Assembly (NCBI GenBank): GCA_032191485.1
Contig: JAVDOI010000008.1
Span: 2,619,799-2,683,798 of the forward strand
Direction of reading: 5' to 3'
Origin: Leptoclinus maculatus
Taxonomy: Eukaryota > Chordata > Actinopteri > Perciformes > Stichaeidae
DNA: 64,000 bases
The notes beneath the pieces are model-generated. The model searched no databases. It was not told where the DNA came from and saw nothing but the letters and a program-made list of their open reading frames with translations. Positions within the stretch are counted from its first letter, which is position 1, and each line of letters begins with the position of its first letter. A program made the translations under genes and the position numbers. Positions 13,400-21,497 of this stretch are shown in pieces.

Positions 13400-13942
13400 T
13401 ACAAGGCAGGACCAGAGTGCAGTGTACACATTTTAATAGGAAAAAAAAACAAAAAAAAAAACAACTAAGCTAATTCTGAGCTTAATGTTAAAATACAGTT
13501 ACTCCAAGGGGCTCTTATTTTGAAAGGGTGGGACTGGGTGGGCGACAGAAGGGGATTATTTTTAGTGTTAAAAAGGCATGGCAAAGCATCTCAAGGGAGG
13601 AAACTCACCGTTTTGGTGATGTCTACAGGTGCCAGACTTCAGGCAATCATTGACTGCAAAGGATTTCCCTCTAAGTATTAAAAATAATGATTATATTCAC
13701 AATTATGTTAGTTTGTCCAATTACTTTTGAGCCTCTGAAAATGTGGGTGGCTGTGTAAAAGTGGCTGTAATTCCTAAACGGTCATTGTGATTTTTTTGTT
13801 TTATCCATTGAATTAAAGCTGAAAGTCTACACTTCTACCACATGTTGACTGATTAGTTTCAAATCCATTGGAGTTGTGTAAATAAGCAAAATTAGAAACA
13901 TTTTGTCATAGTCCAAATACGTATGGCCCTGACTGTATGTAC
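13400..13942 (+). mobile_element. Tc1/mariner-like element remnant (right end)
   Basis: The segment ends in AAATACGTATGGCCCTGACT followed by GTATGT, which resembles the right terminal repeat of common fish Tc1-like elements ('...tatggacctgactgta'). Text such as CCAATTACTTTTGAGCC also fits this group. No transposase frame and no matching left terminal repeat were found, so it is a non-autonomous or truncated copy. Confidence 0.5.
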
Positions 13943-14470
13943 GATTTTAAGTGCAGGACTTTTACTTGTATTTCTACATTGTGGTATTCATACTTGAACT
14001 TTATTATTAATTAACAACCTATCAAAATGTTGATTAATTATGCTAAAACACAGCCAAACTAATGACCTTCAGTAGACTGAAATAATCATCTCACTGGTAA
14101 CATTTTACTGTGTTTATTCCATTTTATTTATATCATGTTTATAATAATTTTCTATGTATAAGAGCATCTGGAGCACAACACATTTCTTTTGGGAAGAATA
14201 ACGTTGTTGAATATTTGACGCCTCAAATACGAAATATAAAATCCTGCATTAATTTATCACAGAGCAAAAATGTATTTAAAAAATAAAAAGTTCATGTGAT
14301 GATAATTTGTGCTCATATGTTGCACAAGATAACATATGATCTATCAGGACTGTGGATATGATCGTTCTAAAAACAAAACACCAGCTTTGCATTATTTCAG
14401 GCACATTGATGATATATTTTTTCAGTCAGTCATTCATCTCAGAAATCGGAACATTCACGTATTCAAACGT
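13943..14470. other. AT-rich stretch, nothing recognised
   Basis: Nothing recognisable as a gene, RNA or repeat was seen between the Tc1-like remnant and the promoter of the coiled-coil gene. Confidence 0.4.
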
Positions 14471-14476
14471 AAACAG

Positions 14477-14604
14477 GTATCCACGGCAACGAGCTGAACA
14501 GCAGAACGGCAGAATGGATGACATCATCGATGATGCCATTCATTCTGCCTTCAATGTACAGTGGCTTTGATCTGGTGTCATAAAGGCGCTCTTTCCTATA
14601 TAAG
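14477..14604 (+). promoter_or_regulatory. Promoter of the coiled-coil gene: X-box-like site, palindrome, TATA box
   Basis: Three elements lie in order. GTATCCACGGCAAC at 14477-14490 matches the RFX X-box form GTNRCC-N(0-3)-RGYAAC with one mismatch. A 42-bp near-perfect palindrome spans 14508-14549, centred on ATCATCGATGAT. TATATAAG at 14597-14604 is a canonical TATA box about 45-52 bp before the ATG at 14649, so transcription should start near 14628 and leave a leader of only about 20 nt. The TATA box is the strongest of the three; the other roles are inferred. Confidence 0.55.
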
Positions 14605-14648
14605 CGGTTGTGTTATTCACACATTATCATTCTGAGAACTTAGAGACA

Positions 14649-15968
14649 ATGGAAGGTCAGAAGACATCGAGAGGACACAAGGTGAAAGACATGGATCGTA
14701 GAGAGAACACGTGGAGTCAGGAGAAGAAAGCAATACAGGAAGCGATGGAGCAGACAAAGAAAGAGAACAAGGCCTTGACGTCACAGTTCAGTGCCGCAAA
14801 TCGGAAGTTGAGTGAGATGAAGGCTCTTCTAAAGCGGAAAAAGGCTTCCCATCTAGTCAAAAAAGTCACCGCTGTCCTGAGAAGGTTAAAAAAGGGTCAA
14901 TATAAATTCTCGACGGAGACCGAGGAGGACCTGAACCCTCTACTTGATGGAATGAATCAAGAACTCCAGATTGCTCCGAAGAAGACCAAGGAGGCTCTTC
15001 TAAAACGGAAAGAGGCTGAGAAGGCTGTGGGAAGGGCTTCCCATCTAGCCGAAGAAGTCACCGCTGTCCTGAGGTTAAAGGGTCAATTTAAATTCTCGGC
15101 CGATCCGACGGAGACCGAGGAGGACCTGAAGGCTCTACTTGATGGAAGGGACGAGAGTTGCAACCTGGAAGAGCTGGAAATGTCCAGAAGAACATTTCTT
15201 GCCCAGGTGGCGAACCATGAAGAGGAGGATCAGTTCATGGCCGACCGTCTCCAGTGGGAGGAGGAGAAAGCCTACCTGCTGGAGAACAGAGACTCCTGTG
15301 TGGGTCAACTAAACAAGCAGAAGATGGAGAATCAAGAACTCCAGATTGCTCTGAAGAAGACCAAGGAGGAGTTGAAGACTCAACTTGATCGAAGGCAGCG
15401 GGACAAGATTTGCCACCTGGAAGAGCTGGAAAAGTCCAGAAGCACGTTTCTGGCCCAGGTGGCGATCCATAAAAAAGAGACGGATCAGTTCATGGCCGAC
15501 CGTCTGATGGAGAATCAAAACCTCCAGAATGCTCTGAAGGAGACCGAGGAGGAGCTGAAGATTTACCACCTGGAAGAGCCGGAAAAGTATCAGTTCCTGG
15601 CCGAACGTCTCCAGTGGGAGCAGGAGAAAGCCTCCCTGCTGCAGGAGATCAAAGCCTCCTCTGTGGCTCTGCTCAATCATCAGAAAGAGGAGGTCGACCA
15701 CTTTGCGGCTGCACTGAGGAATGCCGAGGAGCATTTTGAGGGATTTCGAGAGTGGCAGGAGGAAAAGACGCCCCTCACTCGGGCCGCGGAGGAGCTCAAG
15801 CAGACGCTGCAGAAGAAAGAGCAGGAGTCGGTGAGCAACGAGGCCGTCCTTCAGGAGGACCTCATCACTGTGAAGACCCAGCTGGAGGATCTGCAGAGAA
15901 AGGCCGCTGAAAAGAAAAGGAACAAGTGGTACAGGTTCCCTGGTACACTGTTCACTCTGCGCCGATAG
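14649..15968 (+). CDS. Intronless coiled-coil protein, 439 residues, family not recognised
   Basis: A single open frame starts at ATG 14649 (MEGQKTSRGHKVKDMDRREN). The frame is open a little further upstream but only to a GTG, so the ATG is preferred. The protein is highly charged, rich in E, K, L and Q, and nearly all predicted coiled coil. It is built from internal duplications. A unit with ALLKRK, SHLxxxVTAVLR, GQxKFS and TETEEDL occurs at about residues 58-100 and 116-166. A second unit with LEELExSRxTFLAQVA and QFMADRL occurs at about 173-250 and 256-304. A partial third with YQFLAERLQWEQEKASLLQE lies near 314-333. There is no signal peptide. The last residues, WYRFPGTLFTLRR, are not coiled coil. 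An open frame this long with its own TATA box suggests a real gene, perhaps of retroposed origin. Function unknown; resemblance to golgins or myosin tails is compositional only. A membrane-anchor frame lies in the same phase just downstream. Confidence 0.6.
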   Translation: MEGQKTSRGHKVKDMDRRENTWSQEKKAIQEAMEQTKKENKALTSQFSAANRKLSEMKALLKRKKASHLVKKVTAVLRRLKKGQYKFSTETEEDLNPLLDGMNQELQIAPKKTKEALLKRKEAEKAVGRASHLAEEVTAVLRLKGQFKFSADPTETEEDLKALLDGRDESCNLEELEMSRRTFLAQVANHEEEDQFMADRLQWEEEKAYLLENRDSCVGQLNKQKMENQELQIALKKTKEELKTQLDRRQRDKICHLEELEKSRSTFLAQVAIHKKETDQFMADRLMENQNLQNALKETEEELKIYHLEEPEKYQFLAERLQWEQEKASLLQEIKASSVALLNHQKEEVDHFAAALRNAEEHFEGFREWQEEKTPLTRAAEELKQTLQKKEQESVSNEAVLQEDLITVKTQLEDLQRKAAEKKRNKWYRFPGTLFTLRR

Positions 15969-16064
15969 GCAGGTGTCTGCCATCAGTGTGTGAATCAGTG
16001 GCAGCTGGTCCATAGAGGGCGCTAGGGCGCTGCCCCCCCTACAAATAATACAAAATAAGATGAG

Positions 16065-16259
16065 ATGCACGAGATTTGTCCTGAAGAGAGCCTCCTGGAG
16101 AATACACCTGATAAGACTCAGACTAGACGTGGGTGGTTTCGTCGCTGTGTCAAAGGTCTACTGAAAGCAGCAGTGTTTGTTGTCGTGGCTGTCGTTGGAG
16201 TGGAAATATTATATAACACTTCAACTGGTAGATACTTGCAAGAGACCTTAATATGGTGA
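16065..16259 (+). pseudogene. Detached membrane-anchor segment in phase with the coiled-coil gene
   Basis: This 64-codon frame begins at ATG 16065 and ends in an RRGWFRRCVKGLLK basic patch, a hydrophobic helix (AAVFVVVAVVGVEILY) and a short polar tail. That is the layout of a C-terminal tail anchor. It is in exactly the same phase as the 439-residue coiled-coil frame but separated from it by three stops (at 15966, and two more before 16065). The intervening 96 bp include GGGCGCTAGGGCGCTGCC, which looks like an inserted repeat fragment. Most likely an ancestral tail-anchored coiled-coil protein was split. An unseen splice event that joins the two parts is the alternative. Confidence 0.4.
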
Positions 16260-16262
16260 TTA

Positions 16263-16408
16263 GAACAACCACTTCTACCCTAACCCCACTTCTACCCTAA
16301 CCCCACTTCTAACCTATCCCCACTTCTACCCTATCCCCACTTCTACCCTATCCACACTTCTACCCTAACCACACTTCTACCCTAACCACACTTCTACCCT
16401 AACCCTAC
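16263..16408. repeat. Telomere-like 17-bp minisatellite
   Basis: About eight or nine tandem copies of a unit close to CACTTCTACCCTAACCC. The unit contains the CCCTAA word of vertebrate telomeric repeats, but it is a 17-bp unit and not a true telomere tract. It passes directly into the CA-rich array. Confidence 0.8.
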
Positions 16409-16461
16409 CACACACACACACACTTCCAGCCCCACCACACACACACACACACACTTCTAGC

Positions 16462-16516
<55 letters not shown>

Positions 16517-16531
16517 CCAGCCCCACCACAC

Positions 16532-16585
<54 letters not shown>

Positions 16586-16591
16586 CCATAC
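16409..16591. repeat. Compound CA microsatellite
   Basis: Long CA runs are interrupted by related spacers CACTTCCAGCCCCAC, repeated several times. The spacers are derived from the neighbouring 17-bp minisatellite unit. Frames read through this array on either strand (VCVCVC or HTHTHT) are artefacts. Confidence 0.9.
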
Positions 16592-16738
16592 ACCCTCCTC
16601 CGTGAATCGCCACCTTAACGTGGTGGAGGAGTTTGAGTGGCTCAGTGATCCTGGGAGCTATCTTGTCCGGGGACCCTGGTAGGGTCTCCCAAGGCAAACA
16701 GGTCTCAGGGGAGAGCCCAGACTAGGAGCGGTTCAAAA
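16592..16738 (+). mobile_element. Non-LTR-type retroelement fragment
   Basis: The block has GAATCGCCACCTTAACGTGG, TGGAGGAGTTTGAGTGGCTC and, near its end, AGGAGCGGTTCAAAA. This resembles a 5' segment frequently found in fish LINE-type elements ('ccaccttatcgtggtggaggggttt'). Only about 150 bp are present, with no coding part. The exact family is uncertain. Confidence 0.45.
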
Positions 16739-16758
16739 ATAATGGCATAATAATAACT

Positions 16759-17748
16759 AATTAAAGCTGCGAGCAGCGATGAACGGGCCCTCGCATCCTC
16801 CGCGCGTCGGGGTTGCCGGCGGGACTCCCTCCTGCGTGTCCGAGAACAAGCCTGACCGTCGGCCGGCGCGTCTGCGAGTGAGATGTTTTTGATCCCGCGT
16901 GGACCGCCTGATGCTGGAGATGATGCTTTGCAAACAGTCCGATGCTTCCCGTATCTGCTGCCTGGTGCTACGGAACACGTGCATTATGTAGCTCTGTGTC
17001 AAACGTAAACCACGTTGTGTAAAAGACGCGTTAATCGGATGGTGTTTGTCACAAAATGCAGATTTCCTTACGCCGGCAGGTGGCGCTGTGAGTACTAGTG
17101 AAAATTAGCTTGTAGACATCCTCGGGCAGTGAGTGTTATCAAGCGTGTGAAGTTTGGGACCGTTTGGAACAAGTCCAGCTGAGTTACATCAGCTTTTTTC
17201 ATGGGGAATCACTGAAAGTAGCCGCCCGCTACGGCTAAGCCGTTCCGTTAAACGTAAAGCTTTTGATAATTTTTAATCACAACGGTCTTGAGACTGTACT
17301 GACAAAATGTGAAGAGGATCAGACAAAGTCCCTAGGAGGAGTTCGTTAAAGTCTCGCGCCTATAAATTGTCCAAAATCAAGGGAAAATTCACACATAAAT
17401 CAAAGTGGTGGACGTCCGGTAGGGTTTAGAGCATGGTTCCAAGAGACTTATTTTTAAGTCTCCATAGGATACACGTGACTACAAAGTTTAATACATGCAG
17501 CTCAAACGTAGCGCTGGGGCTTTCTACACCAGATCTGACAACTGTGCAAAATTGGTGAGTTTTCATGCATGGCAAGTGCCCCTACAAGCTCCATCCCCAC
17601 AAAAATATAAATAATAATAATAAGAAACCTTACAATTACAATAGGGCCTTCGCAGGCCCGACGTTGTCGGCCGCTCGGGCCCTAATAACCCTTTCAATTA
17701 CAATAGGGCCTTCGCAGGCCCGACGTTGTCGGCCGCTCGGGCCCTAAT
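16759..17748 (+). mobile_element. Interspersed element family G, copy 2, with duplicated right end
   Basis: Starts with AATTAAAGCTGCGAGCAGCG and matches copy 1 at 12376-13140 over several hundred bases. The right end is a GC-rich hairpin-forming block of about 53 bp (CAATAGGGCCTTCGCAGGCC ... CGGGCCCTAAT). It occurs twice in tandem, at about 17635-17688 and 17694-17747. No transposase or reverse transcriptase frame is present. The two family G copies bracket the coiled-coil gene in the same orientation. Confidence 0.7.
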
Positions 17749-18109
17749 TAGGGGCCGGAATGTAATAGCCATTTTGTATTCTTAACAGTTTTTTGTATTT
17801 TATGTTTATTGCAAAAGTATGTGTGTTATGCCCTTTAGAATGTTTACCATATAATAGAGTTAAGGTAATTAGTCATGTTGTAAAATGTGCTTCAATATGT
17901 GTGTTTTGCCCTATGAAGATAAAGGCTCCTCTATTCTGTCCTGCTATTGGATAATTATTTGGTTGACTCCTTTAAGTAGGTTTTCAGTGCTAGTTAGGCT
18001 TTGATGGAGCAGGATGTGGAGCAACAAAATTACTTTTTACAACCCCAAACTGGTACAAAAACACCCAGAATATGGATGTAACTTCTTCATTTTTACATGA
18101 TTCCAACAG
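17749..18109. other. Non-coding, probable intron sequence upstream of an efhb-like exon
   Basis: No coding frame is seen. The segment ends in TTTTTACATGATTCCAACAG, an acceptable splice acceptor for the exon that starts at 18110. Nothing else is recognised. Confidence 0.4.
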
Positions 18110-18275
18110 AGCAAAAGCTTGCTAAATCCTCCCCCAAAGACCTTCTTCCAGCGGAAGTTGCAAGAGCTCACTGCAGCGTACACCTCCATTAAAAAGGGGA
18201 AGTCACACGATCAGCATGGTGGACTTCCCACCCGGTACAATGACAAAACGACATATGGTGTTAAGACTGTTAAAG
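18110..18275 (+). pseudogene. efhb: efhb-like internal exon (N-terminal half of the family)
   Basis: Between a clear acceptor (TTCCAACAG|AG) and a donor (AAAG|GTATGC) lie 166 bp that stay open in one frame. They read SKSLLNPPPKTFFQRKLQEL, then SHDQHGGLP and TTYGVKTVKG. Conserved NPP-K-xF-Q-KL and SHDQ-x-GLP blocks are, as I recall the family, characteristic of the N-terminal half of EFHB; this identification is from memory and not from alignment. Four bases after the donor the sequence switches into a copy of the efhb promoter/exon 1 block, so this exon ends a partial tandem duplication unit. It is too isolated to make a protein by itself. Confidence 0.5.
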
Positions 18276-18278
18276 GTA

Positions 18279-18474
18279 TGCGATTCGTCCAACAAGGTCA
18301 TGGCTGATACCATTTATTTTGTTAAAGTTAAAACTAACTAGAGTTACAATTTGACGGTTTTCTTTTTGCCGGTTGGCTGCTACACGTGAATTATTAAAGC
18401 TGAATATGACGGACGGAAATACTTCTTTCCATCTGAAATATACAGATAGATTTCCAAGTTGGCAAACGAAATGA
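18279..18474 (+). pseudogene. efhb: Second displaced copy of efhb promoter and exon 1
   Basis: 18279-18458 repeats 11785-11966 almost exactly, including the start codon at 18406 and the frame MTDGNTSFHLKYTDRFP. At the CCA codon the match stops. Instead of the exon 1 donor found in the other copies, unrelated sequence follows and the frame closes at a TGA at 18472-18474. The copy lacks its splice donor and so cannot act as a normal first exon. Confidence 0.6.
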
Positions 18475-19965
18475 GAAGGAAAGACAGAAAATACATCTTC
18501 CGTATGACTATTATGAAAAGAATGGACAAAAAGTATAAATTATTCTGATTTCATTTGGTAAAAATATGTTAAAACACACAGCGTAGATGAGAATCTTGTT
18601 ACCTCACTGCAAAGTAAAGCAGATTAAGAGACAGAGGCAAGAAAGGAGGGATGGCGGACGTATCTACGCTACTTTGTTTTGTTGAACAACCATGTCACGA
18701 CCGTGTCACGGAATCCCACATAATTACACAGGGCAGGTAGGCATGATGTAACCATGGCAACGTACGTAGGCAACAGGGCACACCTGTGTTGGAGTGAAAG
18801 GAATAGTGTGTGTGTGTTTGTGGACTGAACTACTTTGCAAACACGGTTGAAGTTTAAGTTTAATTTTGTCCAAGTATGAGACACTTTAAAGGCACAGCGG
18901 GAATGTTAAGTACACAGATGTTGTTGTTAGGCGTACAGTATGTTTGCTGGAGAGGTTTGAATTACGCAAACTAATTTCTTCTAATGTATGTTGACTACAT
19001 AATCACGGACAGAAGAAACACATACTGGTTTTAAGCAGCTTGCACGGTGTAGTTGAAAAAAAATAACGTGGTTTTCGATCAAATAAATAATTTCTCATAA
19101 TATAATTTCATGAATAAACACATGAATTGGAATTGGAACATTGCTTAACCTTGACTTTATAGAGCACCATTAACTCCATAGGAGAACATTTTAAAGGTTT
19201 ACGTTTTTCAAATGGAAACGCCAACTCCACCGTTAACGAAGTTACGTATGCATATACACTTTAACACTTCAATATACTTAGAGCAAAGTATGAATGTTTG
19301 GATTTAAATACAGGAGGAACACTGGGAAGCTACAGAACGATAAAAAACTCACAAAAAAGAAAACATAAATTAATGGACCCGTCCTAAATATAAGGTTCCA
19401 GCTATATTTCTTCACACTGACGGCATCTCTTAATGAACAAATGCATTCAAAACTCCAGTTGTTTTTTCATTTACATGGATCATAGAGGCTGCTTGTGCCT
19501 ATCTTTTAACAAGGCTATATCTGTACTGAACCATTTATCCAGGCCTGCAATGCCATTCTGTACTGGTGCATCCATCACGTCACCATTAAGAATTGGAATG
19601 CCTTTAAGCCTCTTATGCACGTTTCCTTTTTAGCCACCGTGGCTTTTTGATACCACTGCAACCAGAAGAATTTCTAATTCTGCATACATTTTGGAGCAAA
19701 GCTTGGCTAATTGTGTTCTTAATGTCTGTTTGCTGTGCAAGTACAAGACACAGCAGGTCAGGTGAGTTTAATTAATTGTTCGATGAAGTTAAGGTGGCAT
19801 TGAGAGTACAATTAAATGCGCACTGTTGCCGAAGCTGTGAACAAAGCGAGATGTAGCATTCTTCCGCTCGACCAATTACAAGATCAAAAACAACAATGTA
19901 AGTCACAGTGCTATTTGTGTTTTTTTAAAACCATGTCGGACCCTGAATCAATGACGAGCATTGAG
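18475..19965. other. Non-coding, nothing recognised except an X-box-like motif
   Basis: No recognisable exon was found. GTAACCATGGCAAC at 18748-18761 fully matches the RFX X-box form GTNRCC-NN-RGYAAC. A second half-site (GTAGGCAAC) follows a few bases later. No gene start could be attached to it. Confidence 0.4.
18748..18761. promoter_or_regulatory. X-box (RFX) consensus match
   Basis: GTAACCATGGCAAC fits the RFX transcription factor site GTNRCC-N2-RGYAAC at every position. RFX factors drive cilia genes. It lies about 290 bp after the displaced efhb exon 1, but no start codon or exon downstream was identified, so the role is unknown. Confidence 0.4.
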
Positions 19966-20246
19966 ATTAAGGGTCAGTTCACCCAATTTACAGAAATGAT
20001 TTCTCTCTTGAGATTTCAGCCGTCACACCAATACAATAGAGGTGAATGGGATTTTATTTGTGGTGTGCCCAGCACTGAAGAGATAAAGAGTTAAAACAGC
20101 AGCATCTCTTTCCCGAAACAGTGTCCTTTGGTAGTCTGCAAAAGCCACGTACCTCACTGAACAGTTTTCAAGAAAGAGTCCATTGACCTCCATTGTATTT
20201 GGGGAGGGAGAAAACCTCGAGACCTGCAAAATAAAAACCCTGCCTG
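19966..20246 (+). mobile_element. Older repeat hosting the hAT insertion (left part)
   Basis: AAGGGTCAGTTCACCCAATT opens a block typical of a dispersed fish element, with CATTGACCTCCATTGTATTT inside. It is interrupted by the hAT element at 20255-21489, and its text resumes after the second target copy at about 21498. No coding capacity was seen. Confidence 0.45.
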
Positions 20247-20254
20247 GTAAATGC

Positions 20255-21489
20255 TAGGGGTGCAACGGATCACAAACCTCACGGTTCGGTTCGGATCACG
20301 GTTCTTGAGTCACGGTTCGGATCATTTTTCGGATCAAATATAACTTTGCTTTCCATTTATTAATTAAAGAACTTCAAGAACACTTAAAGCAAAGAACTTT
20401 GGGCTATAGTCTTACATAAAAACTAAAATATTGAAGATGTCCAATTTGAAATAAATAAATAAAAATAAAACATTCAAGAATCCTCAATTCTGTTAAGTTT
20501 AAGTGCAACATGAGGTATGTTGATACCCTCATCCTTTGATCAATACAGAAAGAAAGAAACAGTCAGTGAGCTAGCTTACACTGTTTCAACTGAACTGAAC
20601 TACTCGGCAACAACTTGGGTCTGTGTTTACTTCCTGTCAGGTTATGTCATTCAAATACACAATAATGTTCACCATTACTGTGACATGATTTTCAAAAAGA
20701 TGAGAATATCTCCATTGTCTGGGGAGAGGGTAGACCTTTCTGTAGTGACTGTTACTACTGGGCTTGTCTAGCTTCCACTCTGATGCTTCTGTCAGCACCT
20801 GCACCAGGTGTGTGTCTGTGTGACTCTCACAGAGGGGGCGTGTCTGCAGCTCCTCCGTGGTGAAAGCGGTCACAGTCTTTTCCTCTTCATTGAGGAACAA
20901 GCTTCATACTGAAGTGGGTGCGTGAGTGGATTTCGTAGCGTGGCTCAAGCATTTTAACCAGATTTAGAAATCCTTTGTTTTCCACAACGGAGTGTCCCCG
21001 TCGCTGACAGACGGGATGGTGACGCTTCATATGTGTAGACATGCCGATGTATTGCCGTTATCGTATCTTTCTCTTTAAATAACGCCTACATACCGTAACG
21101 GTTTTGTCCACCACCCTTATCCGTCATTATAAGTTACAGGGAAGACAAAATGCTCCCAAACTTGTGACTTAAATGACGCCGGGGGCTTCTGGAGTTCCTC
21201 CACTCGCCGTGACTTTCGCCGTTAAATGCTTCTAACCTGCTCCGTTCACTGAACACATGCTTTATATCTGTTGCTTTATATCTGTTCACTGACACTCTGC
21301 AGTGATATTCGGGGACTTGTTACTTGAAAAGGAACAGCAGCAGTAACACTTTATTACACACTATGAGGATTACACTGTAAAAAAAATAAAAAATAAAATA
21401 CTCAATTGATCCGCGGTTCACGAGTGATCCGAACCGTGAGGGGTGATCCGAACGGATCACGGATCGACCCGTGATCCGTTACACCACTA
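20255..21489 (+). mobile_element. Non-autonomous hAT transposon with intact ends and 8-bp target duplications
   Basis: The left end TAGGGGTGCAACGGATCA and the right end TGATCCGTTACACCACTA are inverted repeats matching at 16 of 18 positions. The element is flanked by perfect 8-bp direct repeats GTAAATGC at 20247-20254 and 21490-21497, the size made by hAT transposases. Subterminal GGTTCGGATCA and its complement GATCCGAACC recur near both ends. The 1235-bp interior shows no transposase frame, so it was mobilised in trans. The clean target duplication suggests a fairly recent insertion. Confidence 0.9.
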
Positions 21490-21497
21490 GTAAATGC

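Noticed and set aside
14610..14648. Extending the coiled-coil protein to a GTG start at 14610
   Set aside because: It would place the start upstream of the transcription start expected from the TATA box at 14597-14604, and GTG is rarely used in vertebrates.
15309..16070. A 253-codon open frame on the minus strand opposite the coiled-coil gene
   Set aside because: It is the antisense shadow of a highly biased Glu/Lys/Leu-coding frame; its own translation is Leu-rich without any recognisable domain and it has no promoter or splice context.
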